A stretch of 64,000 bases of DNA from Aradus depressus (GCA_963662175.1 OY759218.1:11214001-11278000), one strand, 5' to 3'. Shown: positions 12,150 to 24,179, counted from the stretch's first letter. Numbers and translations: made by a program. The notes: generated by a model from the sequence alone, not told the origin.

Positions 12150-13020
12150 TGTAAATTTTCAACAAAATAGGCCGAAGGGTAATGTATAATTGATGAAATG
12201 AATATATCGACACCAAATTTTGAGGAATCAAAACACCTTATACAGTAGAACCTCTATAAGTCGAACATCAAGGGAGACTCCAAAAAATACGAGTTATAGA
12301 GTTTTCGACTTATGGAGGATTTCGAATTAGGCGGATTTTGATTCGACTTGTAGAGGTTAAGATTCATTCTAACTAATTGTGAGTTAGAGAGGTGAAATAA
12401 ATAAAAATTCAAGTTACAGAGGTAACAAACATATTTATATTTATTATAAATCAACATTATTTCAAAACATCCTTAAAATAAAAAACACGTAGTATATGTA
12501 CGTATTAAAAAAAGTCAGTAATTTTTTTTTTTGCTTTAGGTAATTGGTAATCCTATTTATTGTATACTCCTAAATTGTTTTCTAAGAAACAACTGTGTAC
12601 ATTGTCGGCAAATTCTTAAAGTCGGTAACTTATTTTTCTTCTCCAAATAATCAAGTTGTAAAGGTTGTAAAATAAAACATTGCTATGTTCGAGATACAGA
12701 GGTCCAATTTATTTTTTCGAATTATAGAGGGGAAATATGTACCAAAATGGCTTGTAGGGACTCACTGATTATTTCGACTAATAGAGGGTTGAGATTTCGA
12801 CTAATGGAGATTTTGGGGCTTGAAGGGAAAGGAACAAAACTTTTTTTCGAGTTTTGGAGGTTTTCGACTTATCGAGGTTCGACTTAAAGAGGTTCTACTG
12901 TATAAGTCAACTATTGATTTTTAGACCAAACGGTCGATTGGTTTTGGAGGGAGAGCGACAACTTAATTGATTAATTCGATGTGGGGAAGTACATTTCCGG
13001 CAATTCAAGGACAAATTTGT
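12150..13020 (+). repeat. R1 copy split by a MITE
   Basis: R1 sequence runs to 12240 (aatatatcgacaccaaattt) and resumes at 12903 (agtcaactattgatttttag ... cgatgtggggaagtacattt). The MITE at 12243-12900 sits between, so it is younger than this R1 copy. Confidence 0.85.
12243..12900 (+). mobile_element. pogo/Tigger-type MITE, 658 bp
   Basis: Ends CAGTAGAACCTCTATAAGTC (left) and CAGTAGAACCTCTTTAAGTC (right, read inward), with TA on both sides (12241-12242, 12901-12902). Many internal repeats of CGACTTATnGAGG. No transposase. A second copy in opposite orientation is at 22879-23542. Confidence 0.88.
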
Positions 13021-13176
13021 TTTCATGTTTGAAATAGCGGTCTGAGGGAGGGAAGTGATACAGATAATATAGTAGACATATTGTGTGAGGCAGGGAGCTC
13101 AGCTCAACTAGGAAGATTGTACACTTCCCGATCTGGGGATGCGCGCGCAGCCTCCAACCTCTTCCTCTTCCCTGAC

Positions 13177-13198
13177 CCCCCCCCCCCCCCCCCCCCCG
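13177..13198. repeat. Poly(C) tract
   Basis: About 20 consecutive C within a locally GC-rich patch. Confidence 0.95.
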
Positions 13199-13564
13199 GT
13201 GGCGTAGGAAGCCCCCCCCCCTCCCTCAAGGTCAATAGGTCTCACACCGGATACCACACTCATGAGCCTGATCCTGCCCCTTAGGAATATTTTGGAATAC
13301 TCACTTCATTTCTTACTTCCCCAGCTGTAAATAGTACATATTTAGGAATCCGTAAAATATTCGATGTTGAATTTTCATAAAAATTTCATGTGATGTGGCC
13401 ATTACAGGACTTTCTTATACCAATCATTTTTTTACAGATCACTCCCACTCCCCCACCCCTCTCTCAATTAATTTCATACTGGGTATATGAAAGTATTGAG
13501 TTGGCGTCACTGGTTTTTCATTGTACAGCGTAATTTTGAGACTAACTTTCTTCCCTTGAGCCCA

Positions 13565-13930
13565 TTCAACTGGAAAATTAGAAACATTATTATTAAGTTA
13601 GTGTGGATACATTCATTACATCTGTAGTTACTGTGCTTTTTGAGTTAAGCCCCCTCCCCTAATCGCCACCTTCCCTGCGACAGATTTCGCTGAAATTCAG
13701 CAGATGTCGTCCCGAGTTTTGGATTACATGCCAAATTTCGTGTCAATATATTCATCCTGTCGGGAGTTATCGTGTTCACAGACACAGGGATAGGCAGCAA
13801 TTTTTTTATTTTGTTTAGTTTTTGGAATCCTGAAACGAAGAACATGAAATTCCGTTGAAAACTCAGCATCGAATTTCTGACCGATTTCATAACTTCCCCT
13901 ATACTTCGTATGGTTGAGGAAGTAAAAAGA
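13565..13930 (-). repeat. R1 element, reverse, left half
   Basis: gtggatacattcattacatc ... tttttgagttaagccccctc ... atacttcgtatggttgagga. Confidence 0.85.
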
Positions 13931-13977
13931 AAAACATGTGAATACCTACCATGAAAATCCGCTAACTATATATTTTA

Positions 13978-14622
13978 TACAGAGTGATTCCCTCGTACCT
14001 TAAAAAAAAAGTGGATGAAACTAGACCGAAAATGGAGTAGAATGCCGCCAACCGCACCTTTCTATTTCAATCCGTTGCCGATGATTTTTTAAAGGTTTTT
14101 TTCGAGAAAACCACGTTTTTTGCCATCAAGTCCCATATTTCTCCCCTTTAAATCAACTTTTCTCAAATGTTGACAACATTTTCGGAATTAGTGTTACATT
14201 TCCTATCAGACTAGTGTACGTTTAACTTTGAAAATTACCAACTTTGAACCGAAATAACAGCTAAAACGTTAACAGTTTAGAAAAATTAAAATTTCGGGAA
14301 ATACTTCCACGTCAACTACTTTCCCGCTCAAGGACCTCTTCAACCTTCCAGGGGGCTAGAAAACTTGCAAATTTAATCAGCTTTCTATTGGTACGGTCAA
14401 CTTTGCGATTCCTTATCGATTTCATGGAGAAATTTAAGGTTGAATGCAAAAAAACGTGAGGTAAATCGAATCTAAAGAGGTCACAAACGCAAATTTTTTT
14501 TTTTTTTTTTTCTAATCTAGAGATCATAAGTGTGGCCAGTTCAGGTCTCACAATAACAAGAGTGGACCCTTATGATCTCTAGATTAAAAAAAAAATATTT
14601 TGCGTTTGTGACCTATATACCT
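13978..14622. mobile_element. Long-inverted-repeat MITE, one-ended copy
   Basis: Starts gagtgattccctcgtacctt and follows the arm of the 46604-47453 element. It ends in a palindrome (14476-14622: aggtcacaaacgcaaattt against gcgtttgtgacct) instead of the second arm. Confidence 0.75.
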
Positions 14623-14649
14623 ATATATATATTTTTTTATTATTATTTT

Positions 14650-15140
14650 TTTTTATATTATATATTCGTTCTGTCGGGAGTTATCGTGATATATATCGTG
14701 AATACCCACCAAGGAAATCCGCTAACTTTACGCAAATTCTGCATGCAAGTTTTTTTTTTGTTTATTACTACATTATTTCCGTCTCACTACATTATTTCAA
14801 ACGTATGTCTGCTCCTAATTTCTCATAGGATAATACTCCGAAAAAAAGTAAGATGTCCAAGTTACTTTAGAATCAGGACGGCAACCTGCTAGCTTCTAGA
14901 TAAAAAATTTTTTCGTTAAGACAAAAATCAGTTACTTTTACAGAATATTGTAGAGACTGTCGGAAGACATCAAATGACTTGATATTATACTAGGAAGTAA
15001 CGGCGTTATGTAACCTTGCTGTAATCTTGTCAAGTCTAACATATAGGTATTAAAGAATTTCTCAGAAACCGTTATCTTTGCTTATAGCACGTATAAAACG
15101 GTTTATTCAGTAACACTTCGATTATTCGAATCCTGTTTAT
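14650..15140. other. No recognised gene
   Basis: A short R1 piece at 14662-14720 (tcgttctgtcgggagttatc), then unique AT-rich DNA. Confidence 0.4.
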
Positions 15141-15485
15141 TCAATTATACGAAGTATAGGTCAGATAATTCGATGTTGAGTTTTCAACGAAATTTCATGT
15201 TTTCAAATATGAAAAAAAAAAATTGCTGTCTGTGTTTGTGAGAACAGTGATCGTGAACAGCGAAATCGGCCAAAAGGAAGGAAGAGGCTAAACGCTAAAT
15301 CTCTAATAACTGCCGCTGTAATGAATCTATTTACACGAAATTTTATATGTAGGTTCACAACCCCATAAGGAAAACACCTATAAAATTTCAGCTGAATCGG
15401 CGAAAGGGACGGGGGATCTGAGGGAGGTTCAAGAGCCTCTAAAAGCTTCCGATGTAGTGAATGTATCGACACAACATTTTGTAGT
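15140..15485 (+). repeat. R1 element, left two modules
   Basis: cgaagtataggtcagataat ... taactgccgctgtaatgaat ... cttccgatgtagtgaatgta. Confidence 0.85.
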
Positions 15486-15647
15486 GCTAGGATAGTAGTG
15501 CTGTCGAATTATCAATAATACTATCGATTAATCGGTAGGATTAGACAATCGAGCATTATCGATAGTTGTATTTACTATCGATTGTACTATTTAAATTTAA
15601 AATTAGCGGTCTTGCACTGTCCAATATCTCACCTATATTCCCATTCA

Positions 15648-15899
15648 TTATAATATAAAGTTTACTGAATTTTTACACTTCATGACTATTTTTTCTGGGA
15701 AGACAAAAACATGACATCCACCAGACTTGTAAGGAGGAACTGTAAATTCTTTGTGAATAAGGTAGGCACCTAATTTATGCATTTTCCATCTTACCACCAG
15801 CAGATGACCCTTGATTGTTGGTTTACCTACTTGTTCATTTTGCATGAACTGGTAACTGAAGTATACATTAAAAAAAAAAAACTTGTGAAAAGAATTCAT
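15648..15899 (-). other. Unrecognised short ORF
   Basis: 83 codons including VGKPTIKGHLLVVRWKMHKL and KEFTVPPYKSGGCHVFVFPE. The composition is less AT-biased than usual here, but there are no splice or start signals I trust. Could be a transposon or retrocopy scrap. An inverted tcgat-rich patch (15500-15590) lies beside it. Confidence 0.2.
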
Positions 15900-16119
15900 G
15901 ATGGGGTTCTCTCATTCGCCCCCATCATGTGCCAGCTACGCCCGGAGGATGGAATGTGTGAGGCAGGTTTGTAAGGAGTTGTTATATTGCCACCACTCAG
16001 CCTGTTAAATAATTATAAGTCCGTTTTAACAGGACCTAACTGTACTTCTTGAGAAGTGCAGTGACGGGCTCCTGTTCAAAAAATGTCAACCTCTCCTATT
16101 CACTTCATATTTCTTGGTC

Positions 16120-16905
16120 AAAACCTTGTATAACGACGAAATCCCGAGAAAAAGTTTGGTAAGACATTATGCATTACATGTAAAATATCCTTTATTACGC
16201 CAGTGGATATAACGACGACATTGGCTGTAGTAACGCTTGTTTAATTAAATGCTTCCAGAATTAAATGTAGTCTATAACGACGAACAGAATGTAAACAAAA
16301 CATCAAGTTCGAGATAATTGGATATATAATTGGAGACTGAATGAATTCAGTTCATAGTCATAAAAGATGTGGTGGGTTTTTTTTTAACTTTATTTTCAAA
16401 TACCCTCAGTTTTCTAAAATTGTCAACATGACGTATAAAAGAAAATCTTTGACCATCGAAGAAAAAGCGAACATCATTTGGCGGCTGGAAGAGGGTGAGT
16501 CAAATTCTATTTTATCAAAAGAATTCGGTGTTTCCCACTCAACAACTTCTACCGTGTGGGCCAATAAAGAAAAAAACAAAAAAAAGTTATGAGAAGGAAT
16601 ATTTTTCTGCAAAGAAAATTCGGAAGAAAAATGTTCCTAATAACGGCCCGACTTTACTTTTTTTTTTACATTTTAACTTTTTTTCAGTTCTTTAATGTAA
16701 ATAAGTACTATTTTTTAAATAAATATAATGCGTTCTTTTTAAGAAATTGAGTTTTAAACCTTTATTCCATTTTTGTTTTGATCTTTCATTTGTTATTGAT
16801 GCGATTGGGGTTTGACGGGGGGGAGGGAGGGGGGAAGTGTGATTATAACGACCATTGGTTATAACGACCAGATTTTCCTAATCCCTTGGAGGTCGTTATA
16901 GACGA
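16120..16905 (+). mobile_element. pogo/Tigger-like element, internally deleted
   Basis: Flanks contain ccttgtataacgacgaaatc on the left and ggaggtcgttatagacg on the right, an imperfect inverted pair built on tataacgac. A transposase N-terminus lies inside. Ends were not pinned to the base. Confidence 0.55.
16428..16592 (+). pseudogene. Tigger/pogo transposase N-terminal fragment
   Basis: 54 residues from ATG to TGA: KRKSLTIEEKANIIWRLEEG, ESNSILSKEFGVSHSTTS and VWANKEKNKK. This is the first CENP-B/psq-type helix-turn-helix of Tigger transposases (usual family length 450-600). The second HTH and the DDE catalytic domain are absent, so it could at most bind DNA. Confidence 0.8.
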
Positions 16906-17196
16906 TTTTGTATATGTTCTTCTAGAAGTCAGGGTGGGTTGAACGTAGCAAAGTGACAGATGCCATCAAAGCTGTGAATATTTCGTGTTACTCTGGGGAG
17001 GCACTACATCGGATTAATAATATTTTCTAACAATTTTTGTACCATCTACAATATTTAATGCTACCCCCTTGTCTGGGCCTTTGAGTAAGGCGCCATATTT
17101 GAGGAAAGTGACACATCACTGATAAGTAAGTGTAACAGTGATAAACTACTTGAAGATATCAAAGAAAGTAGTTCGTCACCTTCATGCATAATGGGA

Positions 17197-17395
17197 GTCG
17201 TGGTGGCCCTGTAGGCTAGATTGTAGGGTTTGGTTGCTTGGATCCACCACGGGCGCGGGTTCGAATCCCGTCCAGGGGAGAGTTTTATTTCTTAATGATA
17301 CTTAACATTTTTTGCAGAGACATTGTGAAACAATAAAAAGTAAAGAAAAAACGTCTTTTTCAAAAAAAATATTGTCCATTTCACAAAATAATTTC
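17197..17395 (+). mobile_element. tRNA-derived SINE, family 2
   Basis: Box A gtggccctgtaggctaga, box B gcgggttcgaatcccgtcc, then a tail taatgatacttaacattttt ... gtaaagaaaaaacgtctttt. The tail recurs reversed at 23715-23815. Not a functional tRNA: no cloverleaf anticodon arm was found. Confidence 0.75.
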
Positions 17396-17770
17396 TGTGA
17401 TGAATATGTATAAACATATGTTATATTAGAATAAACCTAATAAGAGGGGTACCTCTTATATGTACCTCATATACCTCTTATATACCTCATATGTACTCCG
17501 AGATAGGGCCACCCTCCGCAGACCGGACAGATACCAGCCATGAGAACTTGCTGTTTGTTTCATGTTATATTTTGTTGTTGTATTTCCATAATACTTGTTC
17601 TCTGTAGTTTTGAAAGGGAGATGTGATGAATATGTATAAACATATGTTATATTAGAATAAACCAGTTCTAAATTGACTGTCTACCTGAACGTATCATTAC
17701 AATTTCATTTAATTATTTGGTGAAATAGACAATATTTTTTAAAAATATACGTTTTTTCTTTACTTTATTT
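17336..17770. repeat. Inverted repeat split by the solo LTR
   Basis: Arm 1 (17336-17390, aaagtaaagaaaaaacgtct ... attgtccatttcac) is the inverse of arm 2 (17716-17768, gtgaaatagacaatattttt ... ttttttctttacttt). Without the LTR they would form one hairpin. Confidence 0.7.
17396..17701. mobile_element. Solo LTR, 306 bp
   Basis: Begins TGTGATGAATATG and ends GTATCATTACA (TG...CA), flanked by 5-bp ATTTC at 17391-17395 and 17702-17706. A 42-bp block (atgaatatgtataaacatat ...) occurs at both 17398 and 17622. A 5-bp duplication suits Gypsy or BEL LTR elements. No internal region is present. Confidence 0.7.
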
Positions 17771-18179
17771 CATTGATAGATGTTTGAAAATAACCCCGGT
17801 AATGTATACCGCCCCTAAGGTGCTAAAATAAAAAATGGGCTACACACCCCCGCCCCCTAGCACCCCCAAAGGAAAAAATAAAATAAAAAAATACACTAGT
17901 ACTCTAAAATGTGTACAGAAGATGAAAAAAAGTTGTTGAATATACTTCCCCGGCTCAAATTATTAAAAAGTTTTCTAATCTGAATGAATAGTTTTCTAAG
18001 TTGTCGCGCACCCTCTAAATCCTTCTTCTCTTCACTCGATTTGGTTGAAAGTAAATAGTACTTTACTCAGGAACATCTCAATCCTCTTAGAAAATTCCGT
18101 GTTGATTCAGTCATTTCAGTTAGCAGTTATTTAGGTTTTTTCTCCTGTTTGGTCGATTGAGCTGAAAAGCCGAAAGTCA

Positions 18180-18380
18180 TTTATAATAATAATATTTATT
18201 TACGTTAAAACGAAACATGGTAATAGGATACGTCGTAAAAATGTATATATTAAGATAGCTTAGAAACTAGATACATAAACAGCTAACAACTATTAGAGTA
18301 ATTTATTTAAATTATGATAAATATGTTTTATAATTCTTCCGGAAGAGTCGTTTTCCGTGTATATATATATATATATATAT
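18180..18380 (-). repeat. Fragment of the 5915-6640 retroelement family
   Basis: cgaaacatggtaataggata ... attcttccggaagagtcgtt, then a short TA run. Confidence 0.6.
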
Positions 18381-19050
18381 AGAAAACTTGTCGAAATCAA
18401 AATATGTATACAACCAACATCTAACAAAAATCACTTTAGTCTGAAAGAAATAACAGTACTTACGTTTTAAAAAGTTAATTCACAACCAAATAATTGAAGT
18501 AAACACAGAAGGCAACTAATTACAAGTCTGTATTGCATTAACTCATCAATGTTGACTACGTAACTTACTAGCTGATCAACTGAAGACTAACTCATTCTAC
18601 AGAACAACTGACTGATCAATCCTATTAACTCTGAACTGAGGTGTTAGTAGAGGATCATTTCAAAATTATCTGAAGGTCTTCATGGGATAACTTGATCTAA
18701 AATAATTGTTTACATGAATATAAATACTGAAGTAACTTAAAACATTTAAAAAACTACTTTTAAACACAAATGAATTGCAATACGTTATTTCGAATAAATG
18801 TAGATAGGTAAACTTAATGTAAATCTATCATTACAAATGAACAAGGATATGTTCAAATATCAAAGTTACAAAGTTGAACTTGTTCTGGGTCATTTTAGAT
18901 CAACAGTGAATACATGAAACAATCTACTGATAAAAATGAAAATAAATAATTCAGTTTGCAACAATATACTTCTGTCCAAAATCAATGATCTGAAAAGTTT
19001 TAGCAGATATTGTCCACCGGGGCACAGACGTTTTGAGTATATATTTTTTT
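18380..19050. other. No recognised gene
   Basis: AT-rich, unique-looking; none of the window's repeat families matched. Confidence 0.4.
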
Positions 19051-19054
19051 AATT

Positions 19055-19218
19055 GGCTTCATGTACAATGCATATTAGCCATGCCTGTATAACGGTTAAC
19101 AACATCCAAGGTCTCGGGAGGGAGTATTATCTGTAAAATAAAATTATCTAACAGATGGGATTCGAAGCCGCAACCGCGGTGGGACCATGCGACCAAAGCC
19201 CTACGCTCTAGCTCGAAT
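19055..19218 (-). mobile_element. SINE family 2
   Basis: gggattcgaagccgcaaccg (box B reversed) and caaagccctacgctctagct (box A side); tail gcatattagccatgcctgta. Confidence 0.75.
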
Positions 19219-19679
19219 AAATCATATTTAATTCATTACTGCGAATACTTTTCGACCTTCAAATAATAATAATTATTTAAAAATTATAAAAACATGTTTT
19301 CCATAAAAAACAACAACAAAAAAATGGTATTTTTGGAATTGAAATTGAGCCGGGATCCCGAGATTGCATAGCCTATCTTTATAAAAGGTTCTCAACGTCA
19401 GTTGTAAATTGGAGCGTTCTCAGGATACACTGGCAAAAGTCACTATTTCGTCATCATGAGAAAATGTTTGAATATTTAATTATAGTTGGAAAAAGTAATT
19501 TGTTGTCTTTTTATGTAATAGTAGTTATGTGATATCAGAGTTACATGAAGAGAAAATACGTGATCCAGTCACTCCTAACCTACATACGATCTCACTGGAA
19601 TTTATTGCAGCTTCATGCCTTAGTCAACTAAAATGGCTAATGAAATTCATTTTTACTGACTAATTTTCAGCTCCTAGTG

Positions 19680-20330
19680 TTACTTCCTCCAATTATACGA
19701 AGTATAGAGGAAGTTAGAGAATTGGTCAGGAATTCGATGCTGTTTTTACCGGAATTTCATATTTTCCGAGTCCCTCATGAAAATGAAAATTCTATGTGTG
19801 TTGAACATGATAACTCCCAATAGAATGAATATATCGACACGCAATTTTATATGTGTATCCAGACCTCCCTAAGGACGACACCTATTGATTTTCAGCCGGC
19901 CAATGGGAGATCAGGGGGAGGCTTCACACAACAACTCTAATAATTTATTTATATTTATAAAATTTTGTATGTAGATTTAAAACCCCATAAGGACCACAAC
20001 TATTAAGTTTCTACGGAATCGGCCGAAGGGGAGGGGAGTATCAGAGGGGTTCAACTCAAAAGTCCCAATAACTGTCGATGTAATGAATTATACAAAATTT
20101 AGTATGAGGATTCAGAAGTCCCTATGTAAGACAATTGAAGGGGTGAGTGGATGAAGGGGCACATACAAAAAATGCAACATTTGAAAAATGTCACTTAACC
20201 CCTTTATCCACTCGTCCCTTCAATTATTAATTTTTAGTCTAAACGGTAATTAGTTTGGGAGGAAAATTGCTGGTGATTCACCGACATTTTAAAAACTCTT
20301 TTATATGCTTCGACTTAGTGGTAAAATGCA
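19680..20330 (+). repeat. R1 element, near full length
   Basis: Left end ttatacgaagtatagaggaa; module A cgataactcccaatagaatg-like; module B rebuilt after attttgtatgtagatttaaa; module C taactgtcgatgtaatgaat; right end gctggtgattcaccgacatt. An echo of ttcaacccct...cactcg occurs inverted at 20135-20230. Confidence 0.85.
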
Positions 20331-20395
20331 ACTTTCAAGAAGTACTAAAGTTATTTTTGGGGCAAGGCTATGGTATGTGTGGATGTAGGTGAAGC

Positions 20396-20655
20396 TGGTG
20401 CTGGCGACTAGCGGGTGGCTGGCGACTAGCGGGTGGCTGGCGACTAGCGGGTGGCTGGCGACTAGCGGGTGGCTGACGACTAGCGGGTGGTTGGCGACTA
20501 GCGGGTGGCTGGCGACTAGCGGGAGGCTGGCGACTAGCGGGTGGCTGGCGACTAGCGGGTGGCTGGCGACTAGCTGGTGGTTGGCGACTAGCGGGTGGCT
20601 GGCGACTAGCGGGTGGTTGGCGACTAGCGGGTGGCTGGCGACTAGCGGCTAGCGG
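20396..20655 (+). repeat. 18-bp GC-rich minisatellite, about 14 copies
   Basis: Unit ctggcgactagcgggtgg. The 18-bp period keeps a frame open as repeats of LATSGW; the open frame is a by-product. Confidence 0.97.
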
Positions 20656-20859
20656 CTGGCCAGGTGAGAGGAGGAAGTGCCTGTGTTGCCTAGTTCTTCC
20701 ACTGAGATCTCGTTATGTGAGCCGGAACACCTCTCCTCTCATCTTATCTAACACTCACTGCCTCACTGACTCAGTCTCCTTGCCCTCCACTCTACTATTC
20801 AGCCATTACGAGAGTAGTCCTCATAAATGTCAAATGGTTTTTTTTTTCAATTTTTACTT

Positions 20860-21370
20860 CCCCAGCTATACGAAGTATAAGGGAAGTTATGTAACCAGTC
20901 AAAAATTCGATGCAGATTTTTCAACGGAATTTCATATTTTCTAACCTCTAGATTCCAAATATGAAAAAAAATACAAACAAAAACACGATAACTCCCGATA
21001 GAAAGAATATATCGTCACGAAATTTTAAATTTTATATGTGACTCCAGAACCTTCTAACGACGACATCTATTGTTTTTCAGCCAAATCAACCAAAGGGAAG
21101 GAGGGGATTATGGGGAGGCTTATCATAAAAATTCTAATAACTGCCGTTGTAATGAATGTATCGACATAAAATTTCATATCTGAATTTAAAACCTCATAAG
21201 GACGACACCTATTGATTTTCAGCTAAATTTACCATGTAAGTTAATTATTAATTTTTTGCTTGAACGGTCGACTGGTTTAAGAAGAAGCGAAAAGTTAATT
21301 GATTAATTCGTTCTGGGAAAGAACATTGCCGGTGATTCACTGAAGACTTTTTCAACTTTTACTTGATCAC
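20860..21370 (+). repeat. R1 element, near full length
   Basis: cttccccagctatacgaagt ... acgataactcccgatagaaa ... taactgccgttgtaatgaat ... cattgccggtgattcactga. Confidence 0.9.
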
Positions 21371-21429
21371 CACGAATATTTTTTTTACTTCATGTTTTAG
21401 CGCTACTTAAGGTTGGTAATACTTATTTT

Positions 21430-21740
21430 GACTCATGTCCGGGCTTTAACTACCGTTTCATATCGCCTACTACCAAAGCGCTCTTTCGTCACTCTGGTGG
21501 ACATGAGCCCGACTCTATTATGGGAGTCCTAAATTTTGCCTTCCTTTAATTTTTGTTCTCCTAGGGTAGAGCTCTTTAACGAGTTCCTGACATCGTACAG
21601 GCTCGGGACAATCGCTTTATGTCTCACCCGAAGGACGAGGTGCTTATGTTTATTTTACCTTCCAGATAAAATAAACTAAGGGTCTCGGTCGGGTTTTGAA
21701 CCCGCGATCTTGAGCTCAGTAAGCTACCACGCATAACACA
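21430..21740 (-). mobile_element. tRNA-derived SINE (family 1)
   Basis: gactcatgtccgggctttaa tail; cacccgaaggacgaggtgct core; gatcttgagctcagtaagct head. Confidence 0.92.
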
Positions 21741-21779
21741 CAATGAAAGCTTAGGAGTTTTGCCCCAGATTTATAAATT

Positions 21780-22270
21780 TGAAAACGAAAACGAAATTTT
21801 AAATTTTATATGTGACTCCAGAACCTTCTAACGACGACAGCTATTGTTTTTCAGCCAAATCAACCAAAGGGAAGGAGGGGATTATGGGGAGACTTATCAT
21901 AAAAATTCTAATAACTGCCGAATTTAAAACCTCATAAGGACGACACTTATTAATTTTCTGCGGAATCGACAGTAGGAAAGGGGGGGATCTGCTGGGCTCA
22001 ACTCAAAAACTCTAATAAGTGCCGATGTAATGAATGTATCGACATGAAATTTCACATTTAAAGTCAAAACCCAATAAGGACACAACCCGTCAAATCTCAG
22101 CGATATCGGATGAAAGAAAGGGTGGTTCAGGGGAGGGGGCTCAATATAAAAACCTTAATAACTGCCGATGTAATGAATGTATCGACACAAAATTTAGTAT
22201 GTAGATTTAGGAGTCCCTATATAAGTCAACTGTTATAGTAGCGCAAACGTTCGACTGATTCTGGAGGAGA
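21780..22270 (+). repeat. R1 element, modules A-C
   Basis: Part of module A duplicates 21020-21130 almost exactly (tgtgactccagaaccttcta), then modules B and C follow (taactgccgatgtaatgaat). Confidence 0.85.
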
Positions 22271-22390
22271 GAAATTTCATACTTTGAATCTGCCTATTCA
22301 GGAATACAGGAATAGGTTTTAGGATAAATATGATCTCAATTACTATATTAAACCTAAGTGAAAAAGTTATACAGTCAATATGAAACTTAG

Positions 22391-22714
22391 AGAGCGCCGG
22401 TAGGTCAGTGGTATGCGTGCTTGCCTTCTGAGCTCAAGGTATTGGGTTCGTAACCCAGCCGAGGTTCTTAGTTTATTTTATCTGGGAGGTAAAATAAACT
22501 TAAGCACGCCGTCCTTCGGATGGGACATTAAGCGATGGTCCTGAGCCTGTACGATGTCAGGTACTCGTTAAAAACCCCTACTCTAGATGAATAAAAAATT
22601 TAGGACTCCCACAGTAGAGTCGGGCTCATGTCCACTAGTGTGACAATAGAGCGCTCTGGTAGTAGGCGATATGACCTCGTAGTTAAAGCCCGGGCATGAG
22701 TCATAATAACTAAC
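22391..22714 (+). mobile_element. Full-length tRNA-derived SINE (family 1)
   Basis: gagcgccggtaggtcagtgg head to gggcatgagtcataataact tail. Imperfect AATATGAAA flanks suggest a target duplication. Confidence 0.93.
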
Positions 22715-22878
22715 TAATATGAAATTCATTTTCATTTTAAACGATTTTCGTGCTATACATTGTTTCGCTAAAGATAGAAATAACTGAGAAAAATAACATT
22801 TTCGTGTATCGAAAGAGGCGAGCAGTAGTGAGGGGGTTGTGTGGAGGGGTATGTGGGAGGGGGGAAATAATAGTTATA

Positions 22879-23542
22879 CAGTAAAACCTCTTTAAGTCGA
22901 AAACCTCCAAAACTCGAAAAAAACGTTTTGTTCCCTTCCCTTCAAGCCCCAAAACCTCCATTACTCGAAATCTCAACCCTCTATAAGTCGAAATAATCAG
23001 TGAGTCCCAACAAGCCATTTTGGTACATATTTTCCCTATAACTCGAAAAAATAAATTGGACCTCTGTATCTCGAACATAGCAATGTTTTATTTTACAACC
23101 TTTACAACTCGATTATTTGAAACTTATTACCTCTATAGCTCGAAGAAAAATAAGTTACAGACTTTAAGAATTTGCCGACAATGTACACCATTGTTTCTTA
23201 GAAAACAATTTAGGAGTACATATACAATAAATAGGATTACCAATTATCTAAAGCAAAAAAAATTACTGACTTTTTTTAATACCTACATATACTACGTATT
23301 TTTTATTTTAAGGATGTTTTGAAATAATGTTGATTTATAATAAATATAAATATGTTTGTTACCTCTGTAACTTGAATTTTTATTTAATTTCATCTCTCTA
23401 ACTCAAAATTAGTTAGAATGAATCTTAACCTCTACAAGTCGAATCAAAATCCGCCTAATTCGAAATCCTCCATAAGTCGAAAACTCTATAACTCGAATTT
23501 TTTGGCGTCTCCCTCGATGTTTGACTTATAGAGGTTCTACTG
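22879..23542 (-). mobile_element. pogo/Tigger-type MITE, second copy, 664 bp
   Basis: CAGTAAAACCTCTTTAAGTC at the left end, CAGTAGAACCTCTATAAGTC read inward from the right, TA at 22877-22878 and 23543-23544. Closely similar to the inverse of 12243-12900. Confidence 0.88.
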
Positions 23543-23559
23543 TATCTATTGCCGGCTGT

Positions 23560-24010
23560 CGCACGTAATCAGTTTCATAGAATGAATTTATTGACAAGAA
23601 ATTTTAATGTATATGTGTATCCAGAACCCTCTAACGACGAAATCTATTGATTACATTTGTTAAGTCGTGGCTGAAGATGGTAGCAATAAGAAAGTACTCT
23701 CATATATTGTATATATTTTGTGAAATAGACAATATTTTAAAAAACACCCGTTTTCTTTATTTTTTATCAAGTGTTTCACAATATGTCTGCAGAAAATGTT
23801 AAGTATCATTGATTTTCAGCCAAATCGGCCAAAGGGAAAGGGAACCATGAAATGTCAAATATAAATTGAACAAAGACGACATTAATTTTGAGCGGAATCA
23901 GCGGAAGGCGAGCAGGATATCAGAGGTGGCTCAACTCAAAAATCCCAATACTTGCCCATGTTATGAATTTATCGAAATTTATTTCAACTTATTTCAATTC
24001 TCAACCCTAT
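23560..24010 (+). repeat. R1 pieces interrupted by a SINE-2 tail
   Basis: R1 at 23575-23650 and 23810-24005. Between them, 23715-23815 is the reversed SINE-2 tail (gtttcacaatatgtctgcag). Confidence 0.7.
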
Positions 24011-24179
24011 AGAGATTATATATATTGTGATGTATAAAATTACACACATTGTAATTATTAATTAATATTATAAAAATTAAATTATATTTATTTGTATAAA
24101 AACAAAGAAGCAACTAAATTGGTGAATAATAAAAATAATATGAAGTCGCTTTTGTTTTAAAACAACCAATGAAATGAAA

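Noticed and set aside
13081..13284. Proline-rich ORF
   Set aside because: Driven by a poly(C) tract; no homology recognised.
17213..17280. tRNA gene (box A and box B present)
   Set aside because: No proper acceptor or anticodon stem; it is the head of a SINE with a conserved tail seen elsewhere. The same applies to the heads of family 1 SINEs.
20389..20652. Repetitive ORF of LATSGW units
   Set aside because: The 18-bp minisatellite keeps the frame open; no splice sites or flanking coding sequence.
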